Source: Vanrija pseudolonga
Lineage: Eukaryota > Basidiomycota > Tremellomycetes > Trichosporonales > Trichosporonaceae
Direction of reading: 5' to 3'
Length of the DNA stretch: 64,000 bases
Assembly (NCBI RefSeq): GCF_020906515.1
Contig: NC_085851.1
Location: 3,348,001-3,412,000, forward strand
Part shown: positions 42,795 through 53,466 of the stretch, piece by piece
How the letters are laid out: each line of letters begins with the position of its first letter
Position numbering within the stretch: the stretch's first letter is position 1
Notes under the pieces: model-generated
Told to the model about the DNA's origin: nothing
Database searches by the model: none
Seen by the model: the letters and a program-made list of their open reading frames with translations, nothing else
Position numbers and translations under genes: made by a program

Positions 42795-45167
42795 ATGGCC
42801 CCGCCCCCAGTCACAATCTACGTGAGGCACGCACCGCGTCCGACGCACTGACTCGCGCCCAGGTGACAAGTCTCACGTCCCAGCCCAAGGTGCGCAAGCA
42901 CACCGAGCTGCTGCACCGGTGAGTAGCTGTGGGCGCGTGCGCGTGCGCGACACAGCGGTGCGCGGTACTGACTGTGCAGGGCTCTGCGAGCGCTTGAGAT
43001 TCCGTACGAGGTGAGCCGGCGTCCTGTGCCGTGACTTCCGGTGCCCGTGCCAACTGACACCACACTAGGCCTTCGATCTCGTGATGGACGAGGAGGCCAA
43101 ACGCCGCTGGCAGCGCTCCAAGCCGCCCGGCATGGTCGTCGGCCTGCCGGGGTACCTCGTCGGTGGGGAGTGGGTCGGGGTGAGTTGTGCGAGTGCTTAG
43201 AACGCAACTCACGCCAGACAATGGACGACTTTGAAGAGGCCGTCGAGATTGGCACCCTCGAGACATTCCTCAAGCAGGACGTGGACCACGACGCGTCCCA
43301 GACCATCGGGGAGGCCGAGCTCGACCGCCTGATGCGCGAGATGACGGACGCCGATCTCGACAAGCTCGTCGGCGATCTCGCCGTGGACGACAAGGCCAAG
43401 GAGCCCACCCCGCCGTTGTCGAAGGCAAAGGCAGACGCGCCGAAGGAGGCCAAGGACAGCAAGTCGTCGTTCGGCGTGCTGGGAGCCGAGGCCGCCGCGG
43501 TTGGCGCGACCGTCGCTGCTGCTGCCACGGCTACTGCGGTAGCCGTGCAGGACACTGCTGCATCGGCTGTCGACGCCGTGTCGCCCGTCGCGGAGAAGGC
43601 CAAGGACGCGGTGAAGGATGTTCCTCCCGTCAAGGACGTCGAGGTCGCCTCAGCGAAGGAGGCAGCTGCCGACGAGTCTCTGTTGTCCAAGGCTAAGGCT
43701 GCCGTTGAGCCCCTCGCGACGAAGACAGCCTCTGCGGCCGAGGTACCCGCCGACACATCGCTGTTGGACAAGGCAAAGGCCGCCGTCGAGCCCCTCGCCG
43801 CGAAGGCCACGGCCGCAGCATCCTCTACCGCCGCTGCCGTCGTGCCGGAGAGCAAGGAGACCCCCAAGTCGAAACCTGAGCCCGCCGCCGCCACCCCCGC
43901 GCCCCCCGAGAAGACGCTCGACGACGTCATCGACGAGACCCTCGCCAAGGAGCGCGAGGAGGCCGAGGAAGAGGGCGAGGAGGTGTCGCCTGCCCCTGCT
44001 TCAGTGCTTGCTGCTGAGGCTAAGCTGGAGGCCAAGGAGGTCAAGGCTGAGGTCAAGCCTGATACCAAGGCAGAGGCCAAGGCGGAAGTGAAGCCGGAAG
44101 CGAAGCCTGACGTCAAGAAGGAGGTGAAGGCGGAGGCACAGCCTGAGCCTGAGGCGGACGTGAAGGCGGAGCCAAGGCCCGAGGCGAAGGTGGACGTGAA
44201 GGCTGAGGTCAAGTCTGAGGTCAAGGCAGAGGCAAAGCCTGAGGCGAAGGCAGAGGTGAAGGCTGACGTCAAGTCCGACGTCAAGCCTGAGCCCAAGTCT
44301 GACGTCAAGTCTGAGCCCAAGTCTGAGCCCAAGTCTGAGCCCAAGCCTGAGCCCAAGCCTGAGGTGAAGTCTGAGCCCAAGTCTGAGTCCAAGACCGACG
44401 CGAAGCCTGAGTCAACACCAGAGGTTAAGCCCGTGCCCAAGGTGGAAGCCAAGGTTGCCGCCACACCTGAGGTCAAGCCTGAGACCAAGGCTAAAGTCAA
44501 GCCGGAGCCCAAGTCGGAGGTCAAGCCGGACGCCAAGCCAGCGGCGGCGGCTACCATCAGCGATAAGGAGGGCCCCGCCCCTGGAGAGAAGACACTGGAC
44601 GACTTGATCGACGACACGCTGGCGAAGGAGAGGGAGGAGGCCGAGGCAGAGGGAGAGGAGGTGTCTCCTGCTCCGGCCTCTGTCCTGGCTGCTGAGGCCA
44701 AGCTCGAGGCGAAGGAAGCCAAGCCTGTGGTCACCGAGCCTGTCACCAAGACCTCGGCACCGCCAGCTTCCTTGACCAAGCCTCTCGAGGTGAAGCCTGC
44801 CGCTTCGCCATCCAAGGTCTCCGACACGAAGCCAGCCGTTACAAAGCCAGCCGACGCGAAGCCAGCCGACACAAAGCCAGCCGACACTAAGCTAGCCGAC
44901 ACATTGTCCGCCACTTCCCTCGTCGCTGCCGACCCAGAACTAACAGGCCCCACCAAGCCCCTCTTTACGAAGACCAAGTCGGCGTCGGCAGCATCGTCCA
45001 CTTCTGCATCACCGACAAAGCGCACTGGAGCCTCCTCGCCTACCAAGAAGGCGCCGGCGGCCGAGAAGCCCAAGGTCCCCTTCCCCACCAGCACCACGAT
45101 GTCGTCCAGCTTGGCGGCGGCGCTTGCTGCAGCCGACGCTGCGTTGGCAGAGGCAGAGGACGAATAA
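42795..45167 (+). CDS. SH3BGR (thioredoxin-fold) domain protein with long repetitive charged tail
   Basis: Exons 42795-42821, 42863-42918, 42980-43010, 43069-43179, 43218-45167, 724 residues. The first ~90 residues (MAPPPVTIYVTSLTSQPKV ... ALEIPYEAFDLVMDEEAKRRW ... PGYLVGGEWVGTMDDFEEAVE) match the SH3BGR/glutaredoxin-related fold, lacking a CxxC and so probably not redox-active. The rest is disordered. A module EKTLDDVIDETLAKEREEAE ... VSPAPASVLAAEAKLEAKE occurs twice (from 43908 and from 44586), separated by about 170 residues of K-P-E/V-K/D repeats. A final S/T/K/P-rich part ends in an acidic helix (SSLAAALAAADAALAEAEDE). The tail may act as a spacer or scaffold; function unknown. Confidence 0.8.
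44037..44550 (+). repeat. Charged tandem repeats in the SH3BGR-protein tail
   Basis: Degenerate 9- to 15-nt units coding for PEVK, PEPKSE, AEVK and similar, for example four near-identical copies of 'cccaagtctgag' around 44310-44345. Frame is kept throughout, so units change in whole codons. Confidence 0.85.
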
Positions 45168-45824
45168 GCGGAGAGAGATAAGCTATCAGAAAGGTGCCTG
45201 AACGGTGGGGTGAAGTTCGGGAGATCAGAGGTGTCAGTAGTCCATCGTGCCGTTGCTACCTGCATGCGATACCGTTTCCTTGTTCGTGGCGGAGGCGAGG
45301 AGGGGGAATCTCGACATGGGAGTCGACTGTTTTGCCCGCTCTCTGCCTCATTCGCGACTACTCTTGAAGTGCTCTCTATGCCTCCCCTCAACTATTGAGG
45401 ACAAGGGAGTGGCAGTCGGTTTGGTCACAGCTGCGACACACACCATCCAGACAGCCTGAGTGGCACGTCTTGCCAGTGCCACTGTCCACTCCCCACACCC
45501 CACCCCGCCACCCTGCCACCCTCCATAACTCATCCGGTTCAAATTCATAGCATCTGCTCATGCTATGCCACTCACACGGCCCAGACATGCATACATGCCC
45601 AGCTCAGTGTGCGCTCATCGATATGTAGCACCTGGGCACACGGCGATATGCGGACATTTCGCCACGTGGCAGCAAGTGGCGCCGATTCCTGGCCCCTGGC
45701 AGGGCCGGTGGAGGTTCAGAATTTTGAATCCACCAGCGTCCAGGTGTAGCAGGCGGTAAATGTTTGGCTGCAGTCATAGTCGCTGCTGCAACCACATCAC
45801 ACCACACACCTCCGGTACACCGAC
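45168..45824 (+). promoter_or_regulatory. Spacer upstream of ERB1
   Basis: 657 bp with no supported gene. The SH3BGR gene's 3' flank is on the left and the ERB1 promoter on the right; one CACGTG at 45664-45669. Confidence 0.5.
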
Positions 45825-48374
45825 ATGGCACGACCGGGAGCCAAGACGACACGGGGGGCCGCAAAGCCGGCAGCCAAGCCGGTCGCCACGCCCGCTGCAC
45901 CAAAGCCCACGGCCAGCCGCAAGCGTGCCGCGCCTGAATCTTCGCCTGTGGACGAGGACGAGCCCGAGTTTGCCGTCGGCGGCGACCTCGAGCTGAGCGA
46001 GGACGAGGAGGTCGAGGAGGGCGGTGAGGAGGACGACGAGGAGGAGGAGTTCCCCGAGCTCGACGACGACGAGGACGTCATCCCTGCGCTTGACAGCGGC
46101 TCGGAGGATGAAGCTGGCGACGATGAGGCCGACGACGCCGACGACACATCCGACGAGGAGATTGACGACGAGGACGACGGATCAGAGTCGGGCTACAACT
46201 CGTCCGACATTGAGGCCATGTACGGCTCGTCTCCTGACAGCTCAATACTCGCGTCGCCGTCGTCGGGCAAGCGCGAGCTCGACACGGACGAGGCCCTGTC
46301 CCGCCTGATTCGCAAGAACACGGTCAAGCCCGACGAGAGCCTCGGCGCCGAGGGCAAGCTCTCGACGGCCAAGGAGAGCAAGGGCAAGCTGCGCCCTTCG
46401 CGACTCGTTCCCGGCGGCTACACGCGCGAGTACGACGAGATCGAGGCCGGCTACGGATCCGAGAGCAGTACCGAGGACAACCCGAACACGATCGGCAACA
46501 TCCCCATTGAGTGGTACGACGACCTGCCGCACATTGGCTACGACGTCGAGGGCCGCAAGATCTTCCGTCCCGCCAAGGGCGATGAGCTCGACAAGTTCCT
46601 CGCCAACACGGGCGACCTCGGCGCCTGGACCAGCGCAGAGGACAAGCTCATGCAGCAGAGCGTCCAGCTCACCGACCGCGAGCTGGATATCATCCGCCGT
46701 TTGGAGGCCGCCGAGAACCCCGATGCCGACTACGACCCGTACCAGCCCACGATTGAGTGGTTCACCGGCGAGGGCCGCGAGCGCATCATGCCGCTGTCGG
46801 CTGCTCCCGAGCCCAAGCGCCGCTTCGTGCCGTCCAAGTGGGAGCACCAGAAGGTCATGAAGATTGTCAAGGCTATCCGCGAGGGCCGTATCGTGCCCGG
46901 CAAGCCCACGTCTGTCGCCAAGCCCAAGGTGTACTCGATCTGGTCCGAGGCCGACCAGCCCCACGGCACTGACCACGCCATGTACATGCCTGCGCCGCAG
47001 CTGCCACCACCAAAGACGATCGAGTCGTATAACCCGCCAGAGGAGTACCTCCTCACCGAGGAGGAGCGCAAGGAGTGGGAGGAGGCCGACAAGGAGGACC
47101 GCAAGACCAACTTCTTGCCTGCCAAGTACGACGCGCTCCGCAAGGTGCCAGTGTACAAGGACCTGGTGCAGGAGCGCTTCGAGCGCTGTCTCGACTTGTA
47201 CCTCGCGCCCCGAACAAGGCGCGTCAAGCTCAACATTGACCCCGAGTCGCTCATCCCCAAGCTCCCGTCGCCGCGCGAGCTCCGCCCCTTCCCAACAACC
47301 CAGTCGGTGCAGTACCGCCACCCGGGCAACACGCGCGTGCGCTCCGTGTCATTGTCACCCAAGGGCGACTGGCTCGCCTCGGGCTCCGAGGACGGCGTCG
47401 TGCGCGTCTGGGACGTGGCTACTGGTCGCGAGGTGTGGCGCTGGAACCTCAAGGGCGGCCCGGTTCAGCATGTTTCGTGGAGCCCCAACGCCGACGAGGC
47501 GCTGCTTGTCGCGCTTGTCGAGGGCAGAATTACCCTCCTGTCCCCGCTTGCGCTCGTCGCGCCCGCGGTCGCTGCCGCGACCCTCACCCACGCCAACACT
47601 GGTTATGCTGCCAGCGCGGCGACGACCAAGATTGGCGCTGGCAAGGACCTCAAGGGTACCGAGGCAATCAAGTGGGTCCGCCCCGGCGAGACGCAGCGCG
47701 AGCGCGGAGAGCTCGTGTACGTCGACGTCCCCGGCACGCCAAAGCACGTCACATGGCACCGCAAGGGTGACTACTTTGCCACTGTTGCTGCCGACGCGCA
47801 GAACAAGGCGGTTCTTATCCACCAGCTCGGCAAGCACGCCACGCAGACGCCGTTCCGCAAGACGCAGGGCGCCGTCCAGCGTGTCGCCTTCCACCCCCTC
47901 AAGCCGTGGTTCTTTGCTGCGACGCAGCGCTACGTGCGCCTGTACGACCTGGCTGCGCAGAAGCTGGTTCGTACCCTGCAGACTGGTCTCAAGTGGATCT
48001 CGTCGCTCGACATCCACCCAGGCGGCGACAACCTCATTGTCGGCTCGTACGACAAGAAGCTGGCATGGTTCGACATGGACGTCGGTACCAAGCCGTACAA
48101 GACGCTGCGGTACCACTCGCGCGCGCTGCGTGCGGTCCAGTTCCACCCCACGCTGCCGCTCTTCGCGTCGGCATCGGACGACGGCACGATCCACATCTTC
48201 CACGCGACAGTCTACAACGACCTGACGCAGAACCCACTCATCGTCCCGCTCAAGATCTTGCGCGGACACCGCATCACCGACACGCTCGGCGTGCTCGACA
48301 TGAGCTGGCACCCCGAGAAGCCTTGGCTCGTGAGCTCTGGCGCCGACGGCGAGTGCCGTCTCTGGTGTTCGTAG
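45825..48374 (+). CDS. ERB1: Ribosome biogenesis protein Erb1/BOP1
   Basis: Single exon, 849 residues, ATG 45825 (MARPGAKTTRG) to TAG 48374. A basic then very acidic N-terminus (runs of D/E around residues 40-125) leads to the BOP1NT domain with SSDIEAMYGSSPDSS, GNIPIEWYDDLPHIGYD, YQPTIEWFTGEG, RFVPSKWEHQKVMKIV and LPPPKTIESYNPPEEYL, then FERCLDLYLAPR. A C-terminal seven-bladed WD40 propeller ends GADGECRLW. Erb1 forms the PeBoW-type complex with Nop7 and Ytm1 in the nucleolus for 27S pre-rRNA processing and 60S assembly. The lack of introns in so long a gene is unusual for this window. Confidence 0.97.
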   Translation: MARPGAKTTRGAAKPAAKPVATPAAPKPTASRKRAAPESSPVDEDEPEFAVGGDLELSEDEEVEEGGEEDDEEEEFPELDDDEDVIPALDSGSEDEAGDDEADDADDTSDEEIDDEDDGSESGYNSSDIEAMYGSSPDSSILASPSSGKRELDTDEALSRLIRKNTVKPDESLGAEGKLSTAKESKGKLRPSRLVPGGYTREYDEIEAGYGSESSTEDNPNTIGNIPIEWYDDLPHIGYDVEGRKIFRPAKGDELDKFLANTGDLGAWTSAEDKLMQQSVQLTDRELDIIRRLEAAENPDADYDPYQPTIEWFTGEGRERIMPLSAAPEPKRRFVPSKWEHQKVMKIVKAIREGRIVPGKPTSVAKPKVYSIWSEADQPHGTDHAMYMPAPQLPPPKTIESYNPPEEYLLTEEERKEWEEADKEDRKTNFLPAKYDALRKVPVYKDLVQERFERCLDLYLAPRTRRVKLNIDPESLIPKLPSPRELRPFPTTQSVQYRHPGNTRVRSVSLSPKGDWLASGSEDGVVRVWDVATGREVWRWNLKGGPVQHVSWSPNADEALLVALVEGRITLLSPLALVAPAVAAATLTHANTGYAASAATTKIGAGKDLKGTEAIKWVRPGETQRERGELVYVDVPGTPKHVTWHRKGDYFATVAADAQNKAVLIHQLGKHATQTPFRKTQGAVQRVAFHPLKPWFFAATQRYVRLYDLAAQKLVRTLQTGLKWISSLDIHPGGDNLIVGSYDKKLAWFDMDVGTKPYKTLRYHSRALRAVQFHPTLPLFASASDDGTIHIFHATVYNDLTQNPLIVPLKILRGHRITDTLGVLDMSWHPEKPWLVSSGADGECRLWCS

Positions 48375-48573
48375 AGGGGAGATTAGATGGGCAGTTTTAT
48401 CACTTGTACCTTTATGCATGGGCACTGAGTCTTGCTAGTGAGCGTGGGTGCGGCGGGCGCGCCTAGGTGGTGGTGGTATGGTGCCGCAGCCGTGCGACAG
48501 TGTTGGCTCAACAGGCCCCCCTCATGTCATATGCTGCATACTACTACCGGTGCTCTCTACTATCGATCCCACC

Positions 48574-49461
48574 TCACAGCGACAAGTAGTCGCGGACCTC
48601 CTGCTCTGTGAGCTTCCGGAATGTGGGGGCGAGGCGCTCTCCAGACTTTGCGACGAGCTGGTCGGCAGTAGGGACGGTCACGATACCAATCTCGATCGTC
48701 TCGGCCGTCATCTGGCCCTCAAAGCCCTCCTTGAGGGTGAGGAGGGCCGTGTGGATGGCGTCCTCGAGGGACAGGTCGTCGTTGTAGCGCTTCTCGAGGA
48801 ACGTCTTGCCGTTGACCATGTTCTTGCCGATTGCGCTCGCCTTCCACGCCCAGTACGAGCCCGACGGGTCGACCTGGTACAGCGACTGGCCGCGGTGTGC
48901 GTCCCAGCCTGCGATGAGGAGCGAGATGCCGTATGGGCGGACACCACTGCGGCGCGTCAGCGCCTCCCCACCTTTCTCAATGTCTCCACTCACCCTGACT
49001 GCGTCGCCTTCTGCATCACCGCCGCAACCTCCTGCACGAGCACCTTGGTGGGAGGGTACTCGCCATACACCTTCCAGTATGCCTGGGCAATCTTGCGCGC
49101 CTTGGCGACGAGGACGCGGAAGTCGGGGCCCATGCCAGAGTAGACAAAGCCAATGTTGGGGCAGATGGTGGCCACCTTTTCGATCACTGACGTGTCGAGC
49201 AGGGCCGAAACGTCCTTCTTCTCGGTCGCGAGGACAATGCCGTTGGTTGCTGGGGCGTGTCAGCTGTGCCGCGTCACCGAGCAAGCTGCTCACCCTTGAT
49301 GCCGAGCGACGTCGTGCCGCCCGCAACGGCTGCCAGGGCGTGCTCGATCTGCACGAGCTTGCCAGAGGGCGAGAAGGTGGTGAGGGAGAAGCTGGACGTC
49401 AGCGGGCAGGCTCACAACGAATGACTTACGAGTAGGCGCCGCCGCCGCCGGGAGCCGACAT
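48574..49461 (-). CDS. PRE8: 20S proteasome subunit alpha2
   Basis: Minus strand, ATG 49461 ([21 protein letters not shown]) to TGA 48574, four exons, about 250 residues. The [21 protein letters not shown] start is the proteasome alpha N-terminal signature that gates the core. [66 protein letters not shown] and the C-terminal VRDYLSL point to alpha2 (PSMA2/Pre8). Alpha subunits have no catalytic threonine, as here. It shares a 421-bp divergent region with GAL1. Confidence 0.95.
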
Positions 49462-49882
49462 TGTGTGTGCGTGGAAGAAAGGGGGAGGTCGAGGTGTCTA
49501 GGTTGTGTTCTGCTGCTCGCTCTGAGCAGTGGTCGAAGTCGTCGAGTAGAGTCTAGAGAGAGAGTTGCAGCAGCTTGAGCATCAGCCTCGATGACTGCAA
49601 TCCACACTTCGTCACCATGAACGCGCGGCGCTTCAGTCCATCAACTGATTTATGTAATACCACGTGTCCCCCCTCATAACTTATTAGATCCCCCTCGTTA
49701 TGGACCGACCCCGAGAACTCGGCGGAGGTCGCCGAGACGAACGGGAATGTTGATGTGGGCAAATAATCAGATCAGTGAACGGGAATCTCAGAGTGGTGTG
49801 CACATCTCATCGCGCGAGCCATAAAGCCAAGAGCCGCGCACTTGGCTTGGTCTCCCCCCCCCCCCCCGTTCCAAGACACACC
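49462..49882. promoter_or_regulatory. Shared promoter of PRE8 (-) and GAL1 (+)
   Basis: 421 bp between divergent start codons. One CACGTG at 49661-49666 and a C14 tract just before the GAL1 start. I do not see a clear Gal4-type CGG-N11-CCG site. Confidence 0.5.
49854..49867 (+). repeat. C14 homopolymer before the GAL1 start
   Basis: Fourteen consecutive C residues ending 15 bases before the GAL1 ATG, so in the transcribed leader. Prone to length change and to sequencing error; being in the leader it cannot shift the reading frame. Confidence 0.9.
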
Positions 49883-51669
49883 ATGGCCGCCGCTCAGCTC
49901 CCCATCCCCGCGTTCGCAGCGCTCAGCGACGTCTACCCAGAGGGCACGGTGCCGGGCGAAGTGTGAGTCTGAGCGCCGGGACCGGGCCGAGGGTCCGGCC
50001 ATGTCGGCGAGCAAGGCTAAGAACGAGGAATACGAGCTGACTTCCCCGCCAGGACGCGCTGGAACGACCTCGCGAGCACCTTTGAGAAGACGTACGGCGC
50101 GCCTGCTACGCACGTCGCGCGCGCGCCGGGCCGCGTCAACATCCTCGGCGAGCACATTGACTACTCGCTCTTCGTGAGTCCGCCGTGCCGAGTGGACAGC
50201 GAGCGCTGACAGCCCAGCCCGTCCTGCCCGCCGCGATCGAGCAGGACATCATCATCGCCCTCCGGCCCACGTCGGCCACTGAGCGCCGTGTCCGCCTCGC
50301 CAACGTCGACCCCCGCTTCGCGCCCACCGAGTTCACGCTCACGCGCACCGACAAGGGCTGGGACGCCGACTTTGACGGCTCGGCGAGCTACTGGGGCAAC
50401 TATGCCAAGGCGGCCATTCTCGAGTGTCTCGCGCGCTTCTTCCCCCCCGGTAGCGGCAAGGAGCCGGTCGGCCTCGACCTCCTCATGTCTGGCACTGTGC
50501 CGCCTGGCGCCGGCCTGAGTGTGGGTTAAACACCCAGCTAGAAGTGCTAACCCGCCAGTCATCTGCCGCCTTCGTCGTCTCCTCCGTCATCATGTTCCTC
50601 GCGGCCAACGGGCTCACCGAGGGCAAGAGCAAGGGCGATGTCGTCGAGATGGCTATTGCCAGCGAGCACCGTCTTGGCCTGCGCACCGGCGGCATGGACG
50701 TGGGTCGAGTTCTAGTTGCCTGGGCTATGGCTATACTGACACCTCCCCTAGCAATCCGCCTCTGCCCTCTGCCTCAAGAACTCGCTCCTCCACCTCGCCT
50801 TCCACCCCAACCTTGACCCGACACCGCTTCCGCTCCCCGAGGGCCTCGCCGTCGTCATCACCAACTCGCTCGCGCCACACTCGCTCGCCGACTCGGCACC
50901 AGAGCGGTACAACCTGCGCGTGGTCGAGGTGCTCGTCGCGTCCCGACTGCTGCTGCACGCGTGGGTTGTCGACGACACACGCCTCAAGGCGTCGGGCGAG
51001 GACGGCCGTATCTGGCTCAAGGAGGCACTCGACCTCTGGCAGAAGAAGGAGGGCATTTCCAACGACGAGCTGTTTGAGAAGGCGCTCGCTGCGCTCCCAG
51101 ACGTTCTCGGCAAGAACGGGCGCGACATTGAGGGCTGGACCAAGGAAGAGATGATCGAGGCCTCGGGCATGACTGCCGAGGCGTTTACGGAAACCTACCT
51201 CAACTTCATCCCCGTCCGCGCCGAGCGCTTCCAGCTGTACAAGCGTGCCTACCACACGTTTGCCGAGTCGCTCCGCGTGTCCCTCTTCAAGAGCAGGTGT
51301 GAGGAGGTCGCTCGCGACCCCATCAGCAACCCCGCCGACGACCCGCGCGCGTGGGAGCTCGGCGCGCTCCTCAACGGCTCGCACGACTCGCTCCGCGACC
51401 TGTTTGACGCGACCGTCCCCGAGGTTGAGCAGCTCCGTGACCTCTGCCTCAAGCATGGCGCCCTCGGCGCCCGCCAGACCGGCGGCGGATGGGGCGGCGC
51501 CGTCATCTCCCTCCTGCCAGTCCAGGACGTCCCCGCATTCCTTGAGACCATCAAGAAGTCGTACCCTCCGTTCGCAAAGCTGTCCCCCAAGGAGCTCGAG
51601 GACGCTGCCTTTGCCACGCTCCCCGGTGTTGGAGCGGGTGTGTACGAGGTCAAGGGAGAGATCAACTAG
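49883..51669 (+). CDS. GAL1: Galactokinase
   Basis: Exons 49883-49962, 50053-50173, 50218-50520, 50559-50699, 50752-51669 give 520 residues, the size of fungal Gal1. A GHMP kinase phosphorylating galactose at C1, the first Leloir step, in the cytosol. Motif 1 is the galactokinase signature [13 protein letters not shown], motif 2 the ATP loop [17 protein letters not shown] (rebuilt across the third intron), and motif 3 [34 protein letters not shown] holds the catalytic aspartate region. SSSAA is intact, unlike Gal3-type sensors that lack part of this loop, so it should be an active enzyme. No GAL7 or GAL10 lies in the window. Confidence 0.95.
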
Positions 51670-51752
51670 ACTGTACGATCGTTGTTTTGTGATGATGCAC
51701 TTGTTGGGTTTTCAGAGTTTTGAGCTTGATAAAAGCCTTGATACATGGGTGC

Positions 51753-53466
51753 CTACGCCGTCTCCGCCTCGATCTTCTCCTCTTTCGCCTCTTCCTCTTC
51801 CTCGGTCGCTATTGATGTTGACTGGGACCGTGTCCGCGGGACAGGGGCAATCTCACGCTCGCTCTCGGTGATAACAGTCGTACTGCTAAGAGGGACGGGG
51901 CGATCGCTCATGCCGTGAGGGGTCATGTTGCCCGCCTCGCCGACACCACGTGGGCCGTCGTCGTGTTCGTCCTTGTCCTTGTCTGCCGAGTGGCCGTTGG
52001 CCGTGATTGGCCCAGAGTCCAGCTCGTCCACCCGGCCGAGGTACGGCTGATGCCCTGGGTCTGTAACTTCGGCCTCGGCCTCGGAGGAGGAGGCTGCTGG
52101 CGGATCTGACGCCCCGTTTGACGTCGCCTCTGTTGCTGTCGGCTCAGCATCATCCTCTGGCTCCGGCGTGGGCGATCGCCGGCCGGCTGCCTGCTCGGGC
52201 CGCTGCTGCTGCTGCTGTTGCTGCTGTTGTTGGTGCTGCTGCTGCTGAGGCTGCTGTTGCTGCTGGCTGGCGAACACGGAACCCGCCCCACCCATCCTTG
52301 AACTCTCTCCGAGAAGAAGCGGCGACATGAGTGCTTCGTCCGTGCGACCCTCTCCCAGCATCTCCATGTCTGGTCGAATCGCAAGGAAGGGGATGGGGCT
52401 GAACATGGGCGTCATGGACCCCGGTGGGACTGTGGAGTCGACATCCGATTCGGCGGACATTGACGAGTGTGGGGATCCCGGGCTCAAGGTGATAGGGAGC
52501 GCTGACGGTGGCACGTACGTGTACGACGGCGGAGCATACGGCGTCGTGACGTTGAGCGTCTTGTCGACTGCTCGGAGGAACTTGCCTATTGTCGAGTGCA
52601 TCGCGGTCGGCGCAATCAGCAACTCGGCAAGGCGCTGGACGGTGAAGGGAGCGCTGGGCAGAGTTAGACGTGCAAAAGCCTCTTCAACTCACAATGGCAA
52701 CTCGTCAAGCTTGGTAGCGACCTTGTCAACATCCCTGCGGCCTTCCTCCTCATCCAGCCATCCTGGCAACTTGCGGCCACCGATGAGAATCTCCTCGTCC
52801 CACTCTTCGTCGTACGGGTTGCCTCCTCTGCCGCCCACACCCCCGCCGTTGATCTTCGGGCTCCCTCCTGGCGCAGACATGTTCCCTCCTGGCGCAGACA
52901 TGCTCCTGCGGCGCGCATTCGGATCCAGGGGAGGGAAGGGGGCGATCACGAGTCCACCAGGTGTGGACGGACGGAGTGCAGACTCGGGCGACGCCGAGCC
53001 TTCCAACCCTCCAGGGGACAGCCGGCTCCCGCTCCCTTCGGCCGACTCATGCGACCAGCCTTCTCCGACGGGACGCGCCGACGGCGACAACAGTAGCGAC
53101 TCGCCGACGCCTGGTCCGCCTTGTCTTGTGATCGTCGGAGAACGCGCTGGCTGAATGCTGATACGCCCGGCCTGGCTCTGCGGCTGGCCCTTGGCGAGAA
53201 ACAGTGGCAGCGCAGCGACGAGCGCGGTGTGTAGGTGCTTCTGCAACGTTGGCCAGTCGACGCTGCGGGATGAGCTAGGCCCAAAGGACGCAGAAAGAGA
53301 GCTCACTCGAATGTCCCCGTCACGGCAAGCCTTTCGAGGATGGGGTCATGACCAACTGATTCTTGTCAGTGTGGTATCGACGACGCCTCAAGTTGGGAGT
53401 CAGACGACCAGTTGCCCACATACCCTTCTCTGGCGGGCTCAACGAGGCTGCTGCTGGAGGCGGCAT
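51753..53466 (-). CDS. PPP4R2-type regulatory subunit of protein phosphatase 4
   Basis: Minus strand, ATG 53466 (MPPPAAASLSPPEK) to TAG 51753, four exons, roughly 510 residues. The PPP4R2 signature is split: the N-terminal part HDPILERLAVTGTF then DVDWPTLQKHLHTAL, and after a ~130-residue disordered insert, FAPFTVQRLAELLIAPTAMHSTIGKFLRAVDKTLNVTT, given as a landmark at about 52540-52655. PPP4R2 helps target PP4 catalytic and R3 subunits in DNA-damage recovery. A tail of S/T/P/E-rich disorder contains a polyglutamine run. The 83-bp gap to GAL1 makes the two genes tightly convergent. Confidence 0.82.
52202..52265 (+). repeat. CTG/CAG repeat encoding polyglutamine in the PPP4R2 gene
   Basis: Interrupted CTG/TTG triplets (CAG/CAA in the coding strand) encoding about 20 Gln with single Pro and His interruptions. 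Likely length-variable between strains. Confidence 0.9.

Noticed and set aside
42818-45391. Open frame of 857 codons opposite the SH3BGR-protein gene, S/A/G/T-rich with repeats.
   Set aside because: It is the complement of the K/P/E/V repeat array. The plus strand has the conserved domain, phase-consistent introns and an ATG.
2242-49666. Single CACGTG hexamers at 2242, 10875, 41306, 45664 and 49661.
   Set aside because: At roughly 60% GC a given mixed 6-mer like this is expected about 20 times in 64 kb, so isolated copies are not evidence. Only the exact tandem at 36401-36418 was kept.
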